The notes: generated by a model from the letters alone, not told the origin. A stretch of 64,000 nucleotides of DNA from Parapedobacter flavus (GCF_035818675.1 NZ_JAYKZZ010000011.1:124001-188000), one strand, 5' to 3'; counted from the stretch's first letter, positions 9,142 through 18,033 are shown. Translations and numbers: made by a program.

Positions 9142-10176
9142 ATGGAAATACCGATACCCGTAGAAAAACCTGTAGAATTTATCTTTTATAACCTCAATAG
9201 TCAGATTTCGCACGACATTTCGGCCACGATTATCGGGGCCGGGCTTTTTTTGGGTGACAAAGTAGTCGTTGCCGGTGATATGCATCTCATCGTTGTCTCC
9301 GACGTTGAACTGAATATCACGAAGCCCAAGAGTCAATTGGCCTATATGCGGGTTATTTACGAAGGCATGGGGCAAGCCAAGGCTGTCCAAACAATCGATC
9401 AATTAACCCATATGCTTGATCGGGCTATGAAAGATAAGCACCCCTCTGCCCAGCTGCTTGTATTGCGGACCAAAGCCCTGCGCGCGATTGCCAAACAGTT
9501 TGACGATTTCCGACAATGGATGACCAAAGGGTTTTCCGCTATTCGGATTGGCCAGCTCAAAAAACTGAATACGGACACCGATGCACCCATGGAGATGGTT
9601 CCCATGGCATTGGATATCCCCGAATCGATCGATGGCGGGAAATATGGTCGGGTTAGCGATGTTATGATGTGTCCTGCCGACTCGTCGCTTCCTACCCGCG
9701 ATATACTCATGTTGCCCGGAGACTGTGCTGAATTAATGGAATCGCCTGATTTCCGCTCCATTGGGGTCATCGAGTTACCCGAACCTTCACCGCTTACTGT
9801 CGAAGAAATTCGGTTGGTGCGCAAGCAAACCCGTGAGATCCGTGCCGATTTCATTGCTGCGGTATCTTCCATTCCAAACATTCCCTCGTCGGCGCGTCCG
9901 GCGCCCCCAGATCAATATGCGGCGCGCTTGCAGGAGTTGGGTGAAGCGTTGCAGCAAAACCGGACGCTGCAAACCCTATCCAAGGCCACAGATGCCCCTC
10001 CCATACAGGTCACGCTGGCGGTGGCACCGTTGCAAATCATTTGGCAATACTACCGCCGTATCGGGTTAGTGCCCGACGAAACATGGGCATTGCTGCAGCA
10101 ATGTGTTGAAGAAAGCAACGCATTGGTCGCAGCGGTACCTGTAATAATAATAAAACCGGCTACCGATTTATCTTGA
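9142..10176 (+). CDS. Protein of unknown function, partner of the NYN RNase gene
   Basis: 344 residues, no signal peptide or membrane segment, so probably cytosolic. I do not recognise a family. Residues 1-70 look beta-rich (alternating hydrophobic pattern GDKVVVAGDMHLIVVSDVEL). About 75-135 looks helical, with many K/R/Q residues. The middle (135-215) is proline- and methionine-rich with short acidic patches, and 215-335 is again helical (EEIRLVRKQTREIRADFIAAV; QYAARLQELGEALQQ). The next gene begins 8 bases after its stop codon, so the two are almost certainly co-transcribed and probably work together. Start chosen at the ATG preceded by a purine-rich stretch (ccaaaaggc). Confidence 0.6.
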   Translation: MEIPIPVEKPVEFIFYNLNSQISHDISATIIGAGLFLGDKVVVAGDMHLIVVSDVELNITKPKSQLAYMRVIYEGMGQAKAVQTIDQLTHMLDRAMKDKHPSAQLLVLRTKALRAIAKQFDDFRQWMTKGFSAIRIGQLKKLNTDTDAPMEMVPMALDIPESIDGGKYGRVSDVMMCPADSSLPTRDILMLPGDCAELMESPDFRSIGVIELPEPSPLTVEEIRLVRKQTREIRADFIAAVSSIPNIPSSARPAPPDQYAARLQELGEALQQNRTLQTLSKATDAPPIQVTLAVAPLQIIWQYYRRIGLVPDETWALLQQCVEESNALVAAVPVIIIKPATDLS

Positions 10177-10184
10177 TCATTTCC

Positions 10185-11552
10185 ATGGCAAAAACATCCA
10201 CCTTTCGCTATTTCTCCATCCATGAGCCATCCGGCGGGCTTCAAGTGCTATTTGATGACCTCATTGAGTTCCTCCGGTTTGCCGAGTTGCAGCACGGCAA
10301 GAACATCATGGTATATACCAACAAAGCAGGTCGCCACTTCATGCTCATCCACGAGGGGGTGTGCTACAGTGTTGCTGCCGGTGACTATAAAACGTTAGAA
10401 GATTACACGGATGCCCGACAAGCCGGGTATCCTGATGCCCCAAGCTATTACGAAGGCGCGGCTTGGGCGTGCACAACGTATGCCGACTACCAATTGCTCA
10501 AAGCTACGGGTGTGAATGACCCGGAGATTATCCGCCAGATGAACGAAAAAGGATATGTGCAGGGCTTTGAACAGTTCAAGGAGTTGCCTGGCGGCCCGAC
10601 CGCCATCCAAACTCCCCACGAACTTTTCCTTGCTGGCGAAAAGGGAGACTACGCAGATTTCGAAGCGTTCTTCATCGGATACAAGCAAGGCTTTGACGAT
10701 GCCCATGAGTATGACGCCGCCAAAAGCAAGGGATACGAAAACTATACCGATTATACCGCCGGCCATGATGGCGGATTCCTCCATGCGGATGAATACCATG
10801 CGGCAAAAAAAGCGAGCCTATCGGACCGCCAGGGGTACCAACAGTATCAAAGTCTCCTGCATGACGAGGCCGCGCCTAGCCATGACGAGCAGTTACTTCG
10901 TTCGCTGTTGGCCACTTTCGAGCCCGGCAAAAGACTATCGATCAACAAGATCATCGGTTTTCTGGCCAAAAAGAAAGAAGCATACCTCCCTACTAACGAG
11001 GTTATGTTACCCGGTTGGTTCCGTGAGTCGCTTACCTCCAAAGAAGCCATTGAACAGTACTTTGCCGACAACCGCGATATCGCTGCGTTCGGATCTTATG
11101 ATCCCGACGGAGAGTTTTTCGAGGTTAACCAGCTCAACGAACGGCAGGTGGTCATCGATGGCGCTAATGTCGCCCACGGTTCCGACAATCATGCCAATCG
11201 TAGACCAACCCTGCAAAACCTGTTACTTATTACCCAGCGCTTACGTGAATTGGGCTTTGAGCAAATGGTCATCATCGTGGATGCCTCGTTGAAACACCGG
11301 ATGACGGACGGCAAAGACAAGAAAAAAATGGGTGAACTGAAGAAACTTGCCGACTACCGCGAAGCGCCTGCCAATATACCGGCCGATGTATTTCTGATCG
11401 ATTACGTCCGCAATCACCAGTGCAAGGTGGTCACCAACGACCTATTCCGCGAATGGAAACTCAAGGACGCTTGGGTGTCGTTGAATATTGACCATTACCG
11501 GCTATCCTTTATGATTGACGGTAAGGCGGCGATGATTCACGGATTGGATTGA
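10185..11552 (+). CDS. NYN/Zc3h12a-like endoribonuclease with 14-residue repeats
   Basis: 455 residues from the ATG at 10185; an in-frame TTG at 10173 overlaps the previous gene's stop and is less likely. Residues 320-455 match the NYN/Zc3h12a-like PIN-fold nuclease domain: VVIDGANVAH (Asp325, Asn328), IIVDAS (Asp366), DVFLIDYVRN (Asp406) and KVVTNDLFREW (Asp419) are the expected acidic cluster, followed by a conserved beta-strand ending FMIDGK. Residues 67-225 consist of about eleven imperfect 14-residue units of the form G-[YF]-x-D-A-x-[DE]-Y-x-A-A-x-x-x, probably short helices stacking into a binding scaffold. Residues 245-310 form a helical linker that may be a winged helix. Co-transcribed with the unknown gene before it. 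Likely an RNA-cutting enzyme with a recognition arm; target unknown. Confidence 0.8.
   Translation: MAKTSTFRYFSIHEPSGGLQVLFDDLIEFLRFAELQHGKNIMVYTNKAGRHFMLIHEGVCYSVAAGDYKTLEDYTDARQAGYPDAPSYYEGAAWACTTYADYQLLKATGVNDPEIIRQMNEKGYVQGFEQFKELPGGPTAIQTPHELFLAGEKGDYADFEAFFIGYKQGFDDAHEYDAAKSKGYENYTDYTAGHDGGFLHADEYHAAKKASLSDRQGYQQYQSLLHDEAAPSHDEQLLRSLLATFEPGKRLSINKIIGFLAKKKEAYLPTNEVMLPGWFRESLTSKEAIEQYFADNRDIAAFGSYDPDGEFFEVNQLNERQVVIDGANVAHGSDNHANRRPTLQNLLLITQRLRELGFEQMVIIVDASLKHRMTDGKDKKKMGELKKLADYREAPANIPADVFLIDYVRNHQCKVVTNDLFREWKLKDAWVSLNIDHYRLSFMIDGKAAMIHGLD
10383..10859 (+). repeat. Coding region of the 14-residue repeat array
   Basis: About eleven degenerate units of 42 bases encode the motif with recurring Gly, Tyr/Phe, Asp-Ala, Tyr and Ala-Ala positions. 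The clearest units read FDDAHEYDAAKSKG, YENYTDYTAGHDGG and FLHADEYHAAKKAS. The DNA units have diverged, so the array is old rather than a recent slippage product. Confidence 0.65.
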
Positions 11553-11623
11553 TGTCCCACGACCGATTTTGATACCGCAAGAGCTGAGGTGAGCGTCTTT
11601 CGGATTCAATGCACTGACCATAA

Positions 11624-11806
11624 TGTCTGTTTCGTTGTTGTTTTTTAAAGAACATGCAAAAACATGCATAATTTAAAAAAATAGTTCCTACCATTGTATG
11701 TCCAATTGAGTATAGACCTTAAAATTGACGTATGGGTTTCTTTACGGCGAATAAAAACAGCGCGAAACAAAGGTGGTTCTTCGCTTTGGTATTACTTCCT
11801 TTTGGT
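11624..11806 (+). repeat. Shared 5' cassette copy 1 (promoter plus signal-peptide codons)
   Basis: This stretch and 22844-23025 align through a TGTCTGT block, the 14-bp operator-like motif, a TAnnATTG box, the phrase TAGACCTTAAAATTGACG, and the first 25 codons (MGFFT...AKQ...FALVLLP). Beyond that the genes are unrelated (GHL10 hydrolase here, NamZ there), so the cassette has been duplicated as a unit. Confidence 0.8.
11655..11696 (+). promoter_or_regulatory. Operator-like motif and promoter of the GHL10 unit
   Basis: TGCAAAAACATGCA (11655-11668) contains two TGCA cores exactly one helical turn (10 bp) apart. 21 bases after its first-to-last span begins TACCATTG (11689-11696), one mismatch from the phylum's TAnnTTTG box. 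The motif occupies the place of the upstream promoter element, as expected for an activator site. Confidence 0.6.
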
Positions 11807-13279
11807 GTTGGGCTCATCGGTTCCTATGCGGTAGGGCAACCCCATATACCCGCGGATTCATCGGCCCGCAACGCACCTCCACCGGCTATGCGCGAATTCC
11901 GGGCGGCTTGGGTGGCTACCGTTGCCAACATCAACTGGCCGAGCAAACCCGGCCTGAGCACCGCCGATCAGCAGGCAGAGGCCCTTGTGCTCCTCGATTT
12001 CCTCAAAGACCACCACTTCAATACCGTTATTTTCCAGGTACGGCCACAAGCCGACGCGCTATACGATAGTGCGCTCGAACCTTGGTCGTATTACCTCACC
12101 GGTGCACAGGGTACGCCGCCCGACCCCTATTACGATCCACTGGCCTTTTGGGTAGACGAAGCGCACAAACGCGGACTAGAACTGCACGTGTGGCTCAACC
12201 CGTACCGCGCCCATCACATAGCGGCGGGTAGGGTAGAGTCGTCATCGATGGTTAACCGGATGCCCGAGTCGGTGGTGAAGCTGAAGGAAGGCTACTGGTG
12301 GTTCGACCCGGCAAAGAAAGCCACGCAAGACCACTCGGCAGCGGTGGTGATGGACATCGTGAAGCGCTATGATATTGATGGTGTGCATTTCGATGATTAC
12401 TTTTATCCGTATGAATCGTACAATGGCGGTGTGGATTTCCCCGATGATGATTCGTGGGCAGCCTACCAACAGGCCGGCGGTAAGCTTTCGCGCGGCGACT
12501 GGCGTCGGAGCCAGGTGAACCAATTTATTGAGCGGGTGTACCGTGAAATCAAAGCTACTAAGAAGCACGTGAAGTTCGGATTGAGTCCCTTCGGCATCTG
12601 GCGGCCCGGCCACCCGGCCGGTATCGCGGGCATGGACCAGTACGACAAGCTTTACGCCGATGCCAAGCTGTGGTTGAACAAGGGCTGGATAGACTACTTC
12701 ACGCCGCAACTGTATTGGCCGATATCCCAGATACCGCAAAGCTTCCCCGTGTTGCTGGGCTGGTGGCAGCAGGAAAATACGCTGGGTCGCCACCTTTGGC
12801 CGGGCATGAGCGTGGGGCGGGGCGACGGCGAGGCGGGCCTGAAAGAGGTGACCAACCAGATCATGATTACGCGTGGCATGGTTCCGGCCAGCAAGGGCGC
12901 CGTGCACTGGAGCATCTCGTCGCTCACGCGCAACCCGATATTGGCACAGGGGCTGCTTGACGGGCCCTATAAGAAAGACGCACTGGTACCCGCCAGCCCG
13001 TGGCTGGGCAATGAGGCGCCCGATGCGCCCACGGTTAGTCAAGAGAAGCGGGGAAGTGAAGTGGCCGTAAGCTGGTCGCACGCCGACCCCGACGATGTGT
13101 TCAAGTGGGTGGTGTACTACCGCTACCGCGAAGATTGGGAATACACCGTCCTGCCGCATGATGCACAGGAACTGAAGTTGGCTGGCTACACTGCCGATGG
13201 CAAAACCGCGTTGGCGGATGTTAAAGTGACGGCGGTAGACCGGCTTGGCAATGAAAGTGAGGCGACAGACATTAGATAA
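11732..13279 (+). CDS. GHL10-family (YngK/DigH-like) secreted glycoside hydrolase
   Basis: 515 residues. An N-terminal signal peptide (hydrophobic 15-34, SYAVGQ) sends it to the periplasm. Residues about 53-390 form the glycosyl hydrolase-like 10 TIM barrel: REFRAAWVATVANINWP (54-70), QVRPQADALY (102-111), WLNPYR (154-159) and DGVHFDDYFYP (216-226, carrying the acidic residues). A fibronectin-III-like domain follows (about 425-515). The characterised family member E. coli DigH (YddW) cleaves denuded peptidoglycan glycan, which fits the neighbours. First gene of a unit with the S9 peptidase (21 bases later) and the double beta-lactamase-fold gene. Its first 25 codons and leader are shared with the namZ gene at 22951. 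Confidence 0.88.
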   Translation: MGFFTANKNSAKQRWFFALVLLPFGVGLIGSYAVGQPHIPADSSARNAPPPAMREFRAAWVATVANINWPSKPGLSTADQQAEALVLLDFLKDHHFNTVIFQVRPQADALYDSALEPWSYYLTGAQGTPPDPYYDPLAFWVDEAHKRGLELHVWLNPYRAHHIAAGRVESSSMVNRMPESVVKLKEGYWWFDPAKKATQDHSAAVVMDIVKRYDIDGVHFDDYFYPYESYNGGVDFPDDDSWAAYQQAGGKLSRGDWRRSQVNQFIERVYREIKATKKHVKFGLSPFGIWRPGHPAGIAGMDQYDKLYADAKLWLNKGWIDYFTPQLYWPISQIPQSFPVLLGWWQQENTLGRHLWPGMSVGRGDGEAGLKEVTNQIMITRGMVPASKGAVHWSISSLTRNPILAQGLLDGPYKKDALVPASPWLGNEAPDAPTVSQEKRGSEVAVSWSHADPDDVFKWVVYYRYREDWEYTVLPHDAQELKLAGYTADGKTALADVKVTAVDRLGNESEATDIR

Positions 13280-13300
13280 TAGACAACAGACGTTAGACGT
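13264..13300 (+). repeat. TAGACA-type short repeats, upstream joint
   Basis: The sequence around the GHL10 stop and the S9 start is built from variants of TTAGATAATAGACAACAGAC and TTAGACG. A closely similar string occurs at 15394-15424 after the S9 gene, so the S9 gene is bracketed by them. Confidence 0.5.
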
Positions 13301-15412
13301 ATGAAGAAATTAACTTATTGGTTGTTGAGTTTGGCCTGGGTGTTGGTAGGGCACTCCATTTCCGCCCAGCAGCTTACCATGGAGACGGTTACATCGTACC
13401 CCTTTCCCTCCGAATTAGCCACGTCGGCGCAAGGCAACCGGATGGCCGTGGCCATCAACGAACAAGGGCGGCGCAATCTCTACGTGGCTGAAGGGCCTGA
13501 TTTTACGCTACGCAAACTCACCCATTATGACCACGACCTGGGCGATGAGATCACCAGTGTGCAGCTTTCGGCCGATGGGCAATGGGTGGTTTATGTGAAG
13601 GGCGGCGACCATGGTGGTAGCAACGCCAGCACGCCGCGTAACCCGGCTTCGCTTCCTGTAGCCACGAAAGTGCAGGTGTGGAGTGTGCCTTTCGCGGGTG
13701 GTGATCCCGTTTTATTGACAGACGGCGACTCGCCGGTTGTTTCACCCGCCGGTGATCGGGTCGCGTTCATTCGCCAGGGACAGGTATGGGTAAGTGCCAT
13801 TGACGGTTCGGCCAAAGCCGAGCAACTGTTCTATGCGCGGGGTTCCAATGGCTCCCTGCAATGGTCGCCCGATGGCACCGCGCTGGCCTTTGTGTCGTCG
13901 CGGGGCAGCCATTCATTGATTGGCATATTCCGGGACGCGCAAACGCCGATCCAGTGGATTGCCCCAGCATTCGCGAGGGACGGTTCACCACGATGGTCGC
14001 CCGATGGAAAACGAATCGCCTTCGTCCGGCGCGATGCGTGGGGCGGAGCACCGGATTCTCTCCTCAACCCGGTCATTAATCCATGGGCGATATGGACGGC
14101 CAACGTAGAAGACGGCACGGCAGCTCCCCTATGGCATGCGCCCCGCACACCGCAGGGTGCCGTGCCCACCACCAATGGGGGCACCAACCTGCATTGGGTA
14201 GGGAATGACCGTATCGCCTTCGTCTCGTACCACGACAGTTGGCCCCATTTATACTCCATATCCGATACGGGTGGGGAAGCGCTTTTGCTCACTCCCGGCG
14301 ATTTCATGGTGGAGCACGTAAAGCCTTCACCCGATAGGAAGTGGCTGCTGGCTAGCGCCAATACCGGTCCGGACAGCGACGATATAGACCGCCGCCATCT
14401 CATTGCCGTGCCGGTGGATAAGACCGATATGCGCATCATCTCCCCTGGGGAGGGGATCGAAACTTTTCCCCATATCACGGGAGATGGTAGCCATCTGGTG
14501 TTCCTGAGTGCCACCGCGACGCGGCCTAACGTGCCAGCGGTACTGTCCTGGCCTGGCGCTAAGGGCGATATCCGCCCGCTGGGCGACCACCTCATCCCCG
14601 CAGCGCTGAAAAATGCACCGCTGGTAACCCCCAGCCGCGTGGAGTTCAAAGCTGCCGATGGTGTGACGGTTTACGGCCAGCTTTTTGAACCCGAAGGCAG
14701 TGCGGCAAAGAAGCCCGCCATCGTTTTCATCCATGGCGGTCCGCAACGGCAGATGCTGCTGGGCTGGCACTATGGCGACTATTATTCAAATACCTATGCC
14801 CTGAACCAATACCTCGTGAGCCGCGGGTTTGTCGTATTATCGGTCAATTACCGACTGGGCATCGGTTACGGTTTCGATTTCCATAAGCCGCTCTTCGCTG
14901 GCCGGTATGGTGCCGCCGAGTATCAAGACATCAAGGCTGCGGGCGAATGGCTGGCTGCGCAGCCGCAGGTTGATGCCAGCCGCATCGGCGTATATGGTGG
15001 ATCATATGGCGGGTATCTTACCGCACTCGCGCTGGGCAAGGATTCCGATCTGTTTGCGGCCGGGGTGGATATCCACGGTGTGCACAACTATATCGGCCGC
15101 ATCCCCCCGGTGAGTGCTGAGCCTGCCCCCGACGCCGATAAAGCCATCGAATTGGCCAAAACCTCGTCGCCCGTATCCTATGTAGACACCTGGCGATCGC
15201 CGGTATTGCTTATCCATGGCGACGACGATGCCAATGTCGACTTCGAACAAACGATCGACCTGCTGAATCGCTTGAAGCGTAAGGGCGTGCCGCATGAAAC
15301 ACTTATGATTCCCGACGATACCCATCACTGGATGCTGTATAAGCACCAAGTACAGGTAGACCGGGCGGTAGCGGAGTTTTTGGAAAGGCATTTATTAGAC
15401 AACAGACACTAG
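13301..15412 (+). CDS. Secreted S9 (prolyl oligopeptidase) family peptidase
   Basis: 703 residues with a signal peptide (cleavage likely after SISA-Q near 22). Residues about 30-440 form a TolB/DPP-IV-like beta-propeller with repeated SPDG...AF blades (for example 189-198 and 233-242). Residues 445-700 are the alpha/beta-hydrolase domain: oxyanion region FIHGGPQ (476-482), nucleophile Ser568 in GGSYGG (566-571), Asp643 in HGDDDANV and a His at 675 or 676 in DDTHHW. These enzymes remove or cut short peptides. Placed between a glycan hydrolase and a beta-lactamase-fold protein, it may degrade peptides released from peptidoglycan stems, but that is inference. It is flanked on both sides by short TAGACA-type repeats overlapping the intergenic joints. 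Confidence 0.9.
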   Translation: MKKLTYWLLSLAWVLVGHSISAQQLTMETVTSYPFPSELATSAQGNRMAVAINEQGRRNLYVAEGPDFTLRKLTHYDHDLGDEITSVQLSADGQWVVYVKGGDHGGSNASTPRNPASLPVATKVQVWSVPFAGGDPVLLTDGDSPVVSPAGDRVAFIRQGQVWVSAIDGSAKAEQLFYARGSNGSLQWSPDGTALAFVSSRGSHSLIGIFRDAQTPIQWIAPAFARDGSPRWSPDGKRIAFVRRDAWGGAPDSLLNPVINPWAIWTANVEDGTAAPLWHAPRTPQGAVPTTNGGTNLHWVGNDRIAFVSYHDSWPHLYSISDTGGEALLLTPGDFMVEHVKPSPDRKWLLASANTGPDSDDIDRRHLIAVPVDKTDMRIISPGEGIETFPHITGDGSHLVFLSATATRPNVPAVLSWPGAKGDIRPLGDHLIPAALKNAPLVTPSRVEFKAADGVTVYGQLFEPEGSAAKKPAIVFIHGGPQRQMLLGWHYGDYYSNTYALNQYLVSRGFVVLSVNYRLGIGYGFDFHKPLFAGRYGAAEYQDIKAAGEWLAAQPQVDASRIGVYGGSYGGYLTALALGKDSDLFAAGVDIHGVHNYIGRIPPVSAEPAPDADKAIELAKTSSPVSYVDTWRSPVLLIHGDDDANVDFEQTIDLLNRLKRKGVPHETLMIPDDTHHWMLYKHQVQVDRAVAEFLERHLLDNRH

Positions 15413-15424
15413 ATAATAGACACC
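15394..15424 (+). repeat. TAGACA-type short repeats, downstream joint
   Basis: TTAGACAACAGACACTAGA followed by TAATAGACACC spans the end of the S9 peptidase gene and the leader of the next gene, sharing the TAGACAACAGAC core with 13264-13300. The stop codon (TAG) of the S9 gene lies inside it. Confidence 0.5.
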
Positions 15425-15429
15425 ATACC

Positions 15430-17835
15430 ATGAAGTATACGCTTTTTTCCGTGGTTTTCGGGGTTTTACTAGGGGCTTCAGCGCTTGCCCAGCCTGCGGG
15501 CGTGCCGCCCGATTTGGATGCCTATGTGGAGCGCATACTCCGCGAGTTTGACGTCCCGGGGTTGGGACTGGGCATCGTTAAGGATGGGGAGGTGGTGCTG
15601 GCCAAAGGCTATGGCATCAAACGCCTGGGGTATCCAGACAAGATCGACGAGAATACCCTGTTTAGTATCGCCTCCAACAGCAAGGCATTCACGGCCACGG
15701 CCCTGGGCATGCTGGTGGAAGAAGGCAAGCTGAAGTGGGAGGACCGCGTAACGAAGTATCTGCCATGGTTTGCACTTTCCGATAGTTATGTGACCCATCA
15801 CCTCACCGTGCGCGACCTACTGGTGCACCACAGCGGCCTCCCGGCCTACGTGAACGACATGCTCCTATTCCCGCCCGCCAATCTTACCCGTAAGAAACTG
15901 CTCCTCAAGTTGAAAGATGTGCCCCTGGCCTACGATTTCCGTTCGGTATATGCTTATGATAATATCCTTTACCTCGCCGCGGGCGAAGTGGTGGAAGCCG
16001 TTTCGGGCATGAGCTGGGAAGACTTCGTTAAGCAGCGTATATTCGATAAGGTGGGAATGGTTCACAGCATCAGCCGGTTTTCCGAACTGCGGCAACAGCC
16101 CAATGTAGCCTATTCCCATGCCCGCCGCGGTGGGAAGGTAAAAGTTATCGAACAATTTTTCGACTCCAACATCGGCGATCCGGGCAATCCCGCTGGCGGC
16201 ATCGCCGCCTCGGCCGCAGACATGGCCAACTGGCTGGTTACCCAGCTCGACTCCGGGCGGACCCCCGAAAAAGGACGGTTGTTCGGCCCCCAAACCACGA
16301 AGGAACTCTGGAAGGTGGTGCGTCCCATGCCCATCAGCAAGGAGCCTGCATGGCTCAAACCCGCGCAGAAGCATTTTTATGGCTATGCACTCGGCTTCCG
16401 CACCTACGATTACCGCGGTGAGCAGGTCGTGGGCCATGGCGGTGCGCTCACGGGGTTCGTATCACAGATTGCCATGCTGCCGGAACAAGGGCTGGGCGTA
16501 GTGGTGCTCACCAATCAATCGGTATCCAGTGCCTATTGGGCCCTCATCCACCACATTTTGGATCACTACCTCGGTGCGGAGCCGTTCGACTGGCTGGCGG
16601 GCTATAAGAAAGGGGTAGACCGCTCGCTGGCGCGGCAAGATTCCGTCCGCAGGGCCGAGGAGCCCGTGGTTGCCGATGCCACGATGAAACCGGCTTTGCC
16701 GCTCGAGGCATACGTAGGGGTCTATCACGACGACTTCATCGGCCGCATCGTGGTGGGCCATCAGGGAGATACCGCCTTACGGCTGGATTTCGTCCGTTCG
16801 CCGCAATACAGCGGCACACTTTTGCCCTTCCATGGCGACCTGTTCCGTCTCGTAACCGACAATCCCGAGCGGGATGGTGATGCGTACCTGACCTTTTTGC
16901 TCAATGCCGATAAGTCCATCCGCGAAGGACGGTTCGTCGCCGAACGGTCGACCGACCGGACCTCCCTGTCGCGCATCGTGCTACGGCCGGACAAAGATGC
17001 TATCCTCGATACCACGGCGCTGCGGAAGCGCATCCACAAGGAGCTGGATAAATACCCCGAAGGGCGCTTTGCCTATGCGTTTATGGACGTGGAAAGCGGC
17101 CAGCAGGTGCTTTTCCACGGAAACGAATCATTCCACGCGGCCAGCACCATGAAAACGCCGGTGATGATCGAAGCGTTCAAGCAAGCCAAACAGGGCAAGT
17201 TCGCCCTTACGGATTCCATCACCGTTTACAACACGTTCAGGAGCATCGTGGACAAGAGCCGATATGCGCTGTCGCCCGAGAGTGATAGCGAGCAGGCGTT
17301 ATACGCCGAAGTGGGCGATAACGTCAGCTGGAACGACCTGCTTTATCGGATGATCACCGAAAGCAGCAATCTGGCCACCAACATCGTCATCGACCAGGTA
17401 GGGGCTAAGAACGTGATGAAGACGATGAAAAGCATCGGTGCGAACGACATCCGCGTGTTGCGCGGCGTGGAAGACATCAAGGCTTATGAAAAAGGCCTCA
17501 ATAACACCACTACGGCATATGACCTCATGCTTATCTTCGAGCAGCTGGCCACCGGTGGCGTGGTCAGCGACGATGCCTGCAAGCAGATGTTAGCAATTTT
17601 GATGGACCAGCACCACCGGGGCATCATCCCCGCTAAACTGCCCGACGACGTAAAAGTAGCCAATAAAACGGGATCGATCACCCACATCCTGCACGATTCG
17701 GGCATCGTTTACCTCCCCGATGGCCGCCGGTATGTGCTGGTGCTGCTGTCCGGCGGGCTGGAAGAAGGAAAGGCGAAAGCAGCCCTCTCCTCGGTGTCTA
17801 AATTATTTTATGACTATATGGACGGGAAACGATAA
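15430..17835 (+). CDS. Fusion of class C-type and class A-type beta-lactamase-fold domains
   Basis: 801 residues with a signal peptide (cleavage near SALAQ, 17-21). Residues about 26-385 are an AmpC/D-aminopeptidase-type serine hydrolase: Ser82-x-x-Lys85 (SNSK), Tyr176-Asp-Asn178 (YxN) and HGG at 336-338. Residues about 420-520 look like a DUF3471-type beta domain. Residues about 528-801 are a class A-type domain: Ser572-Thr-Met-Lys575 (STMK), Ser645-Ser-Asn647 (an SDN variant) and Lys746-Thr-Gly748. Both active sites look intact. I see no obvious class A general-base Glu in a standard omega loop, so peptidase or esterase activity on D-amino-acid peptides is as likely as antibiotic resistance. 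Last gene of the GHL10-S9 unit; it may trim peptidoglycan stems. Confidence 0.87.
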   Translation: MKYTLFSVVFGVLLGASALAQPAGVPPDLDAYVERILREFDVPGLGLGIVKDGEVVLAKGYGIKRLGYPDKIDENTLFSIASNSKAFTATALGMLVEEGKLKWEDRVTKYLPWFALSDSYVTHHLTVRDLLVHHSGLPAYVNDMLLFPPANLTRKKLLLKLKDVPLAYDFRSVYAYDNILYLAAGEVVEAVSGMSWEDFVKQRIFDKVGMVHSISRFSELRQQPNVAYSHARRGGKVKVIEQFFDSNIGDPGNPAGGIAASAADMANWLVTQLDSGRTPEKGRLFGPQTTKELWKVVRPMPISKEPAWLKPAQKHFYGYALGFRTYDYRGEQVVGHGGALTGFVSQIAMLPEQGLGVVVLTNQSVSSAYWALIHHILDHYLGAEPFDWLAGYKKGVDRSLARQDSVRRAEEPVVADATMKPALPLEAYVGVYHDDFIGRIVVGHQGDTALRLDFVRSPQYSGTLLPFHGDLFRLVTDNPERDGDAYLTFLLNADKSIREGRFVAERSTDRTSLSRIVLRPDKDAILDTTALRKRIHKELDKYPEGRFAYAFMDVESGQQVLFHGNESFHAASTMKTPVMIEAFKQAKQGKFALTDSITVYNTFRSIVDKSRYALSPESDSEQALYAEVGDNVSWNDLLYRMITESSNLATNIVIDQVGAKNVMKTMKSIGANDIRVLRGVEDIKAYEKGLNNTTTAYDLMLIFEQLATGGVVSDDACKQMLAILMDQHHRGIIPAKLPDDVKVANKTGSITHILHDSGIVYLPDGRRYVLVLLSGGLEEGKAKAALSSVSKLFYDYMDGKR

Positions 17836-17843
17836 TCCCTCCA

Positions 17844-17857
17844 TGCATCTTTATGCT
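17844..17857 (-). promoter_or_regulatory. Distal copy of the operator-like motif before SusC unit B
   Basis: On the minus strand this reads AGCATAAAGATGCA, matching CGCATAAAGACGCA at 22740. Its cores are 10 bp apart. It lies 93 bases before the proximal site at 17937. Confidence 0.4.
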
Positions 17858-17934
17858 CGGGTAAACCGCTTTTAGCGCGATTGGAGGGGGGTGTTGGCGG
17901 GTTGTTGCATTTTTGTGAAAAAAATAATAACACA

Positions 17935-17966
17935 TTTGCATAAACATGCTTTTTTTTGTAACCTTG
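17935..17966 (+). promoter_or_regulatory. Operator-like motif and promoter of SusCD unit B
   Basis: TGCATAAACATGCT (17937-17950) matches the shared motif. TTTG at 17935-17938 and TAACCTTG at 17959-17966 are 20 bases apart, close to a standard Bacteroidota promoter that overlaps the motif. The motif-to-box distance differs here from the 21 bases seen at the other three sites, so this promoter may be controlled differently. Confidence 0.5.
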
Positions 17967-18033
17967 TGTTGCGAAAAGCGACCAATTGTATGGACCATTG
18001 AGTTCACCGATTATCAAACTTAATAACACGAAT

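Noticed and set aside
11553..11731. Possible small RNA or riboswitch in the GHL10 leader
   Set aside because: No stable stem or known aptamer pattern; the content is explained by the shared promoter cassette.
12242..13159. 305-codon minus-strand frame inside the GHL10 gene
   Set aside because: Antisense shadow of a well-supported gene; rich in His/Arg/Pro, no recognisable domain.
13831..14649. 272-codon minus-strand frame inside the S9 peptidase gene
   Set aside because: Shadow frame in a G+C-rich gene; Ser/Pro/Arg-rich and without a signal or motif.
15430..17835. Two adjacent beta-lactamase genes merged by a frame error
   Set aside because: The frame runs without a stop through a folded middle domain, with no second signal peptide or start signal before the class A-like part.
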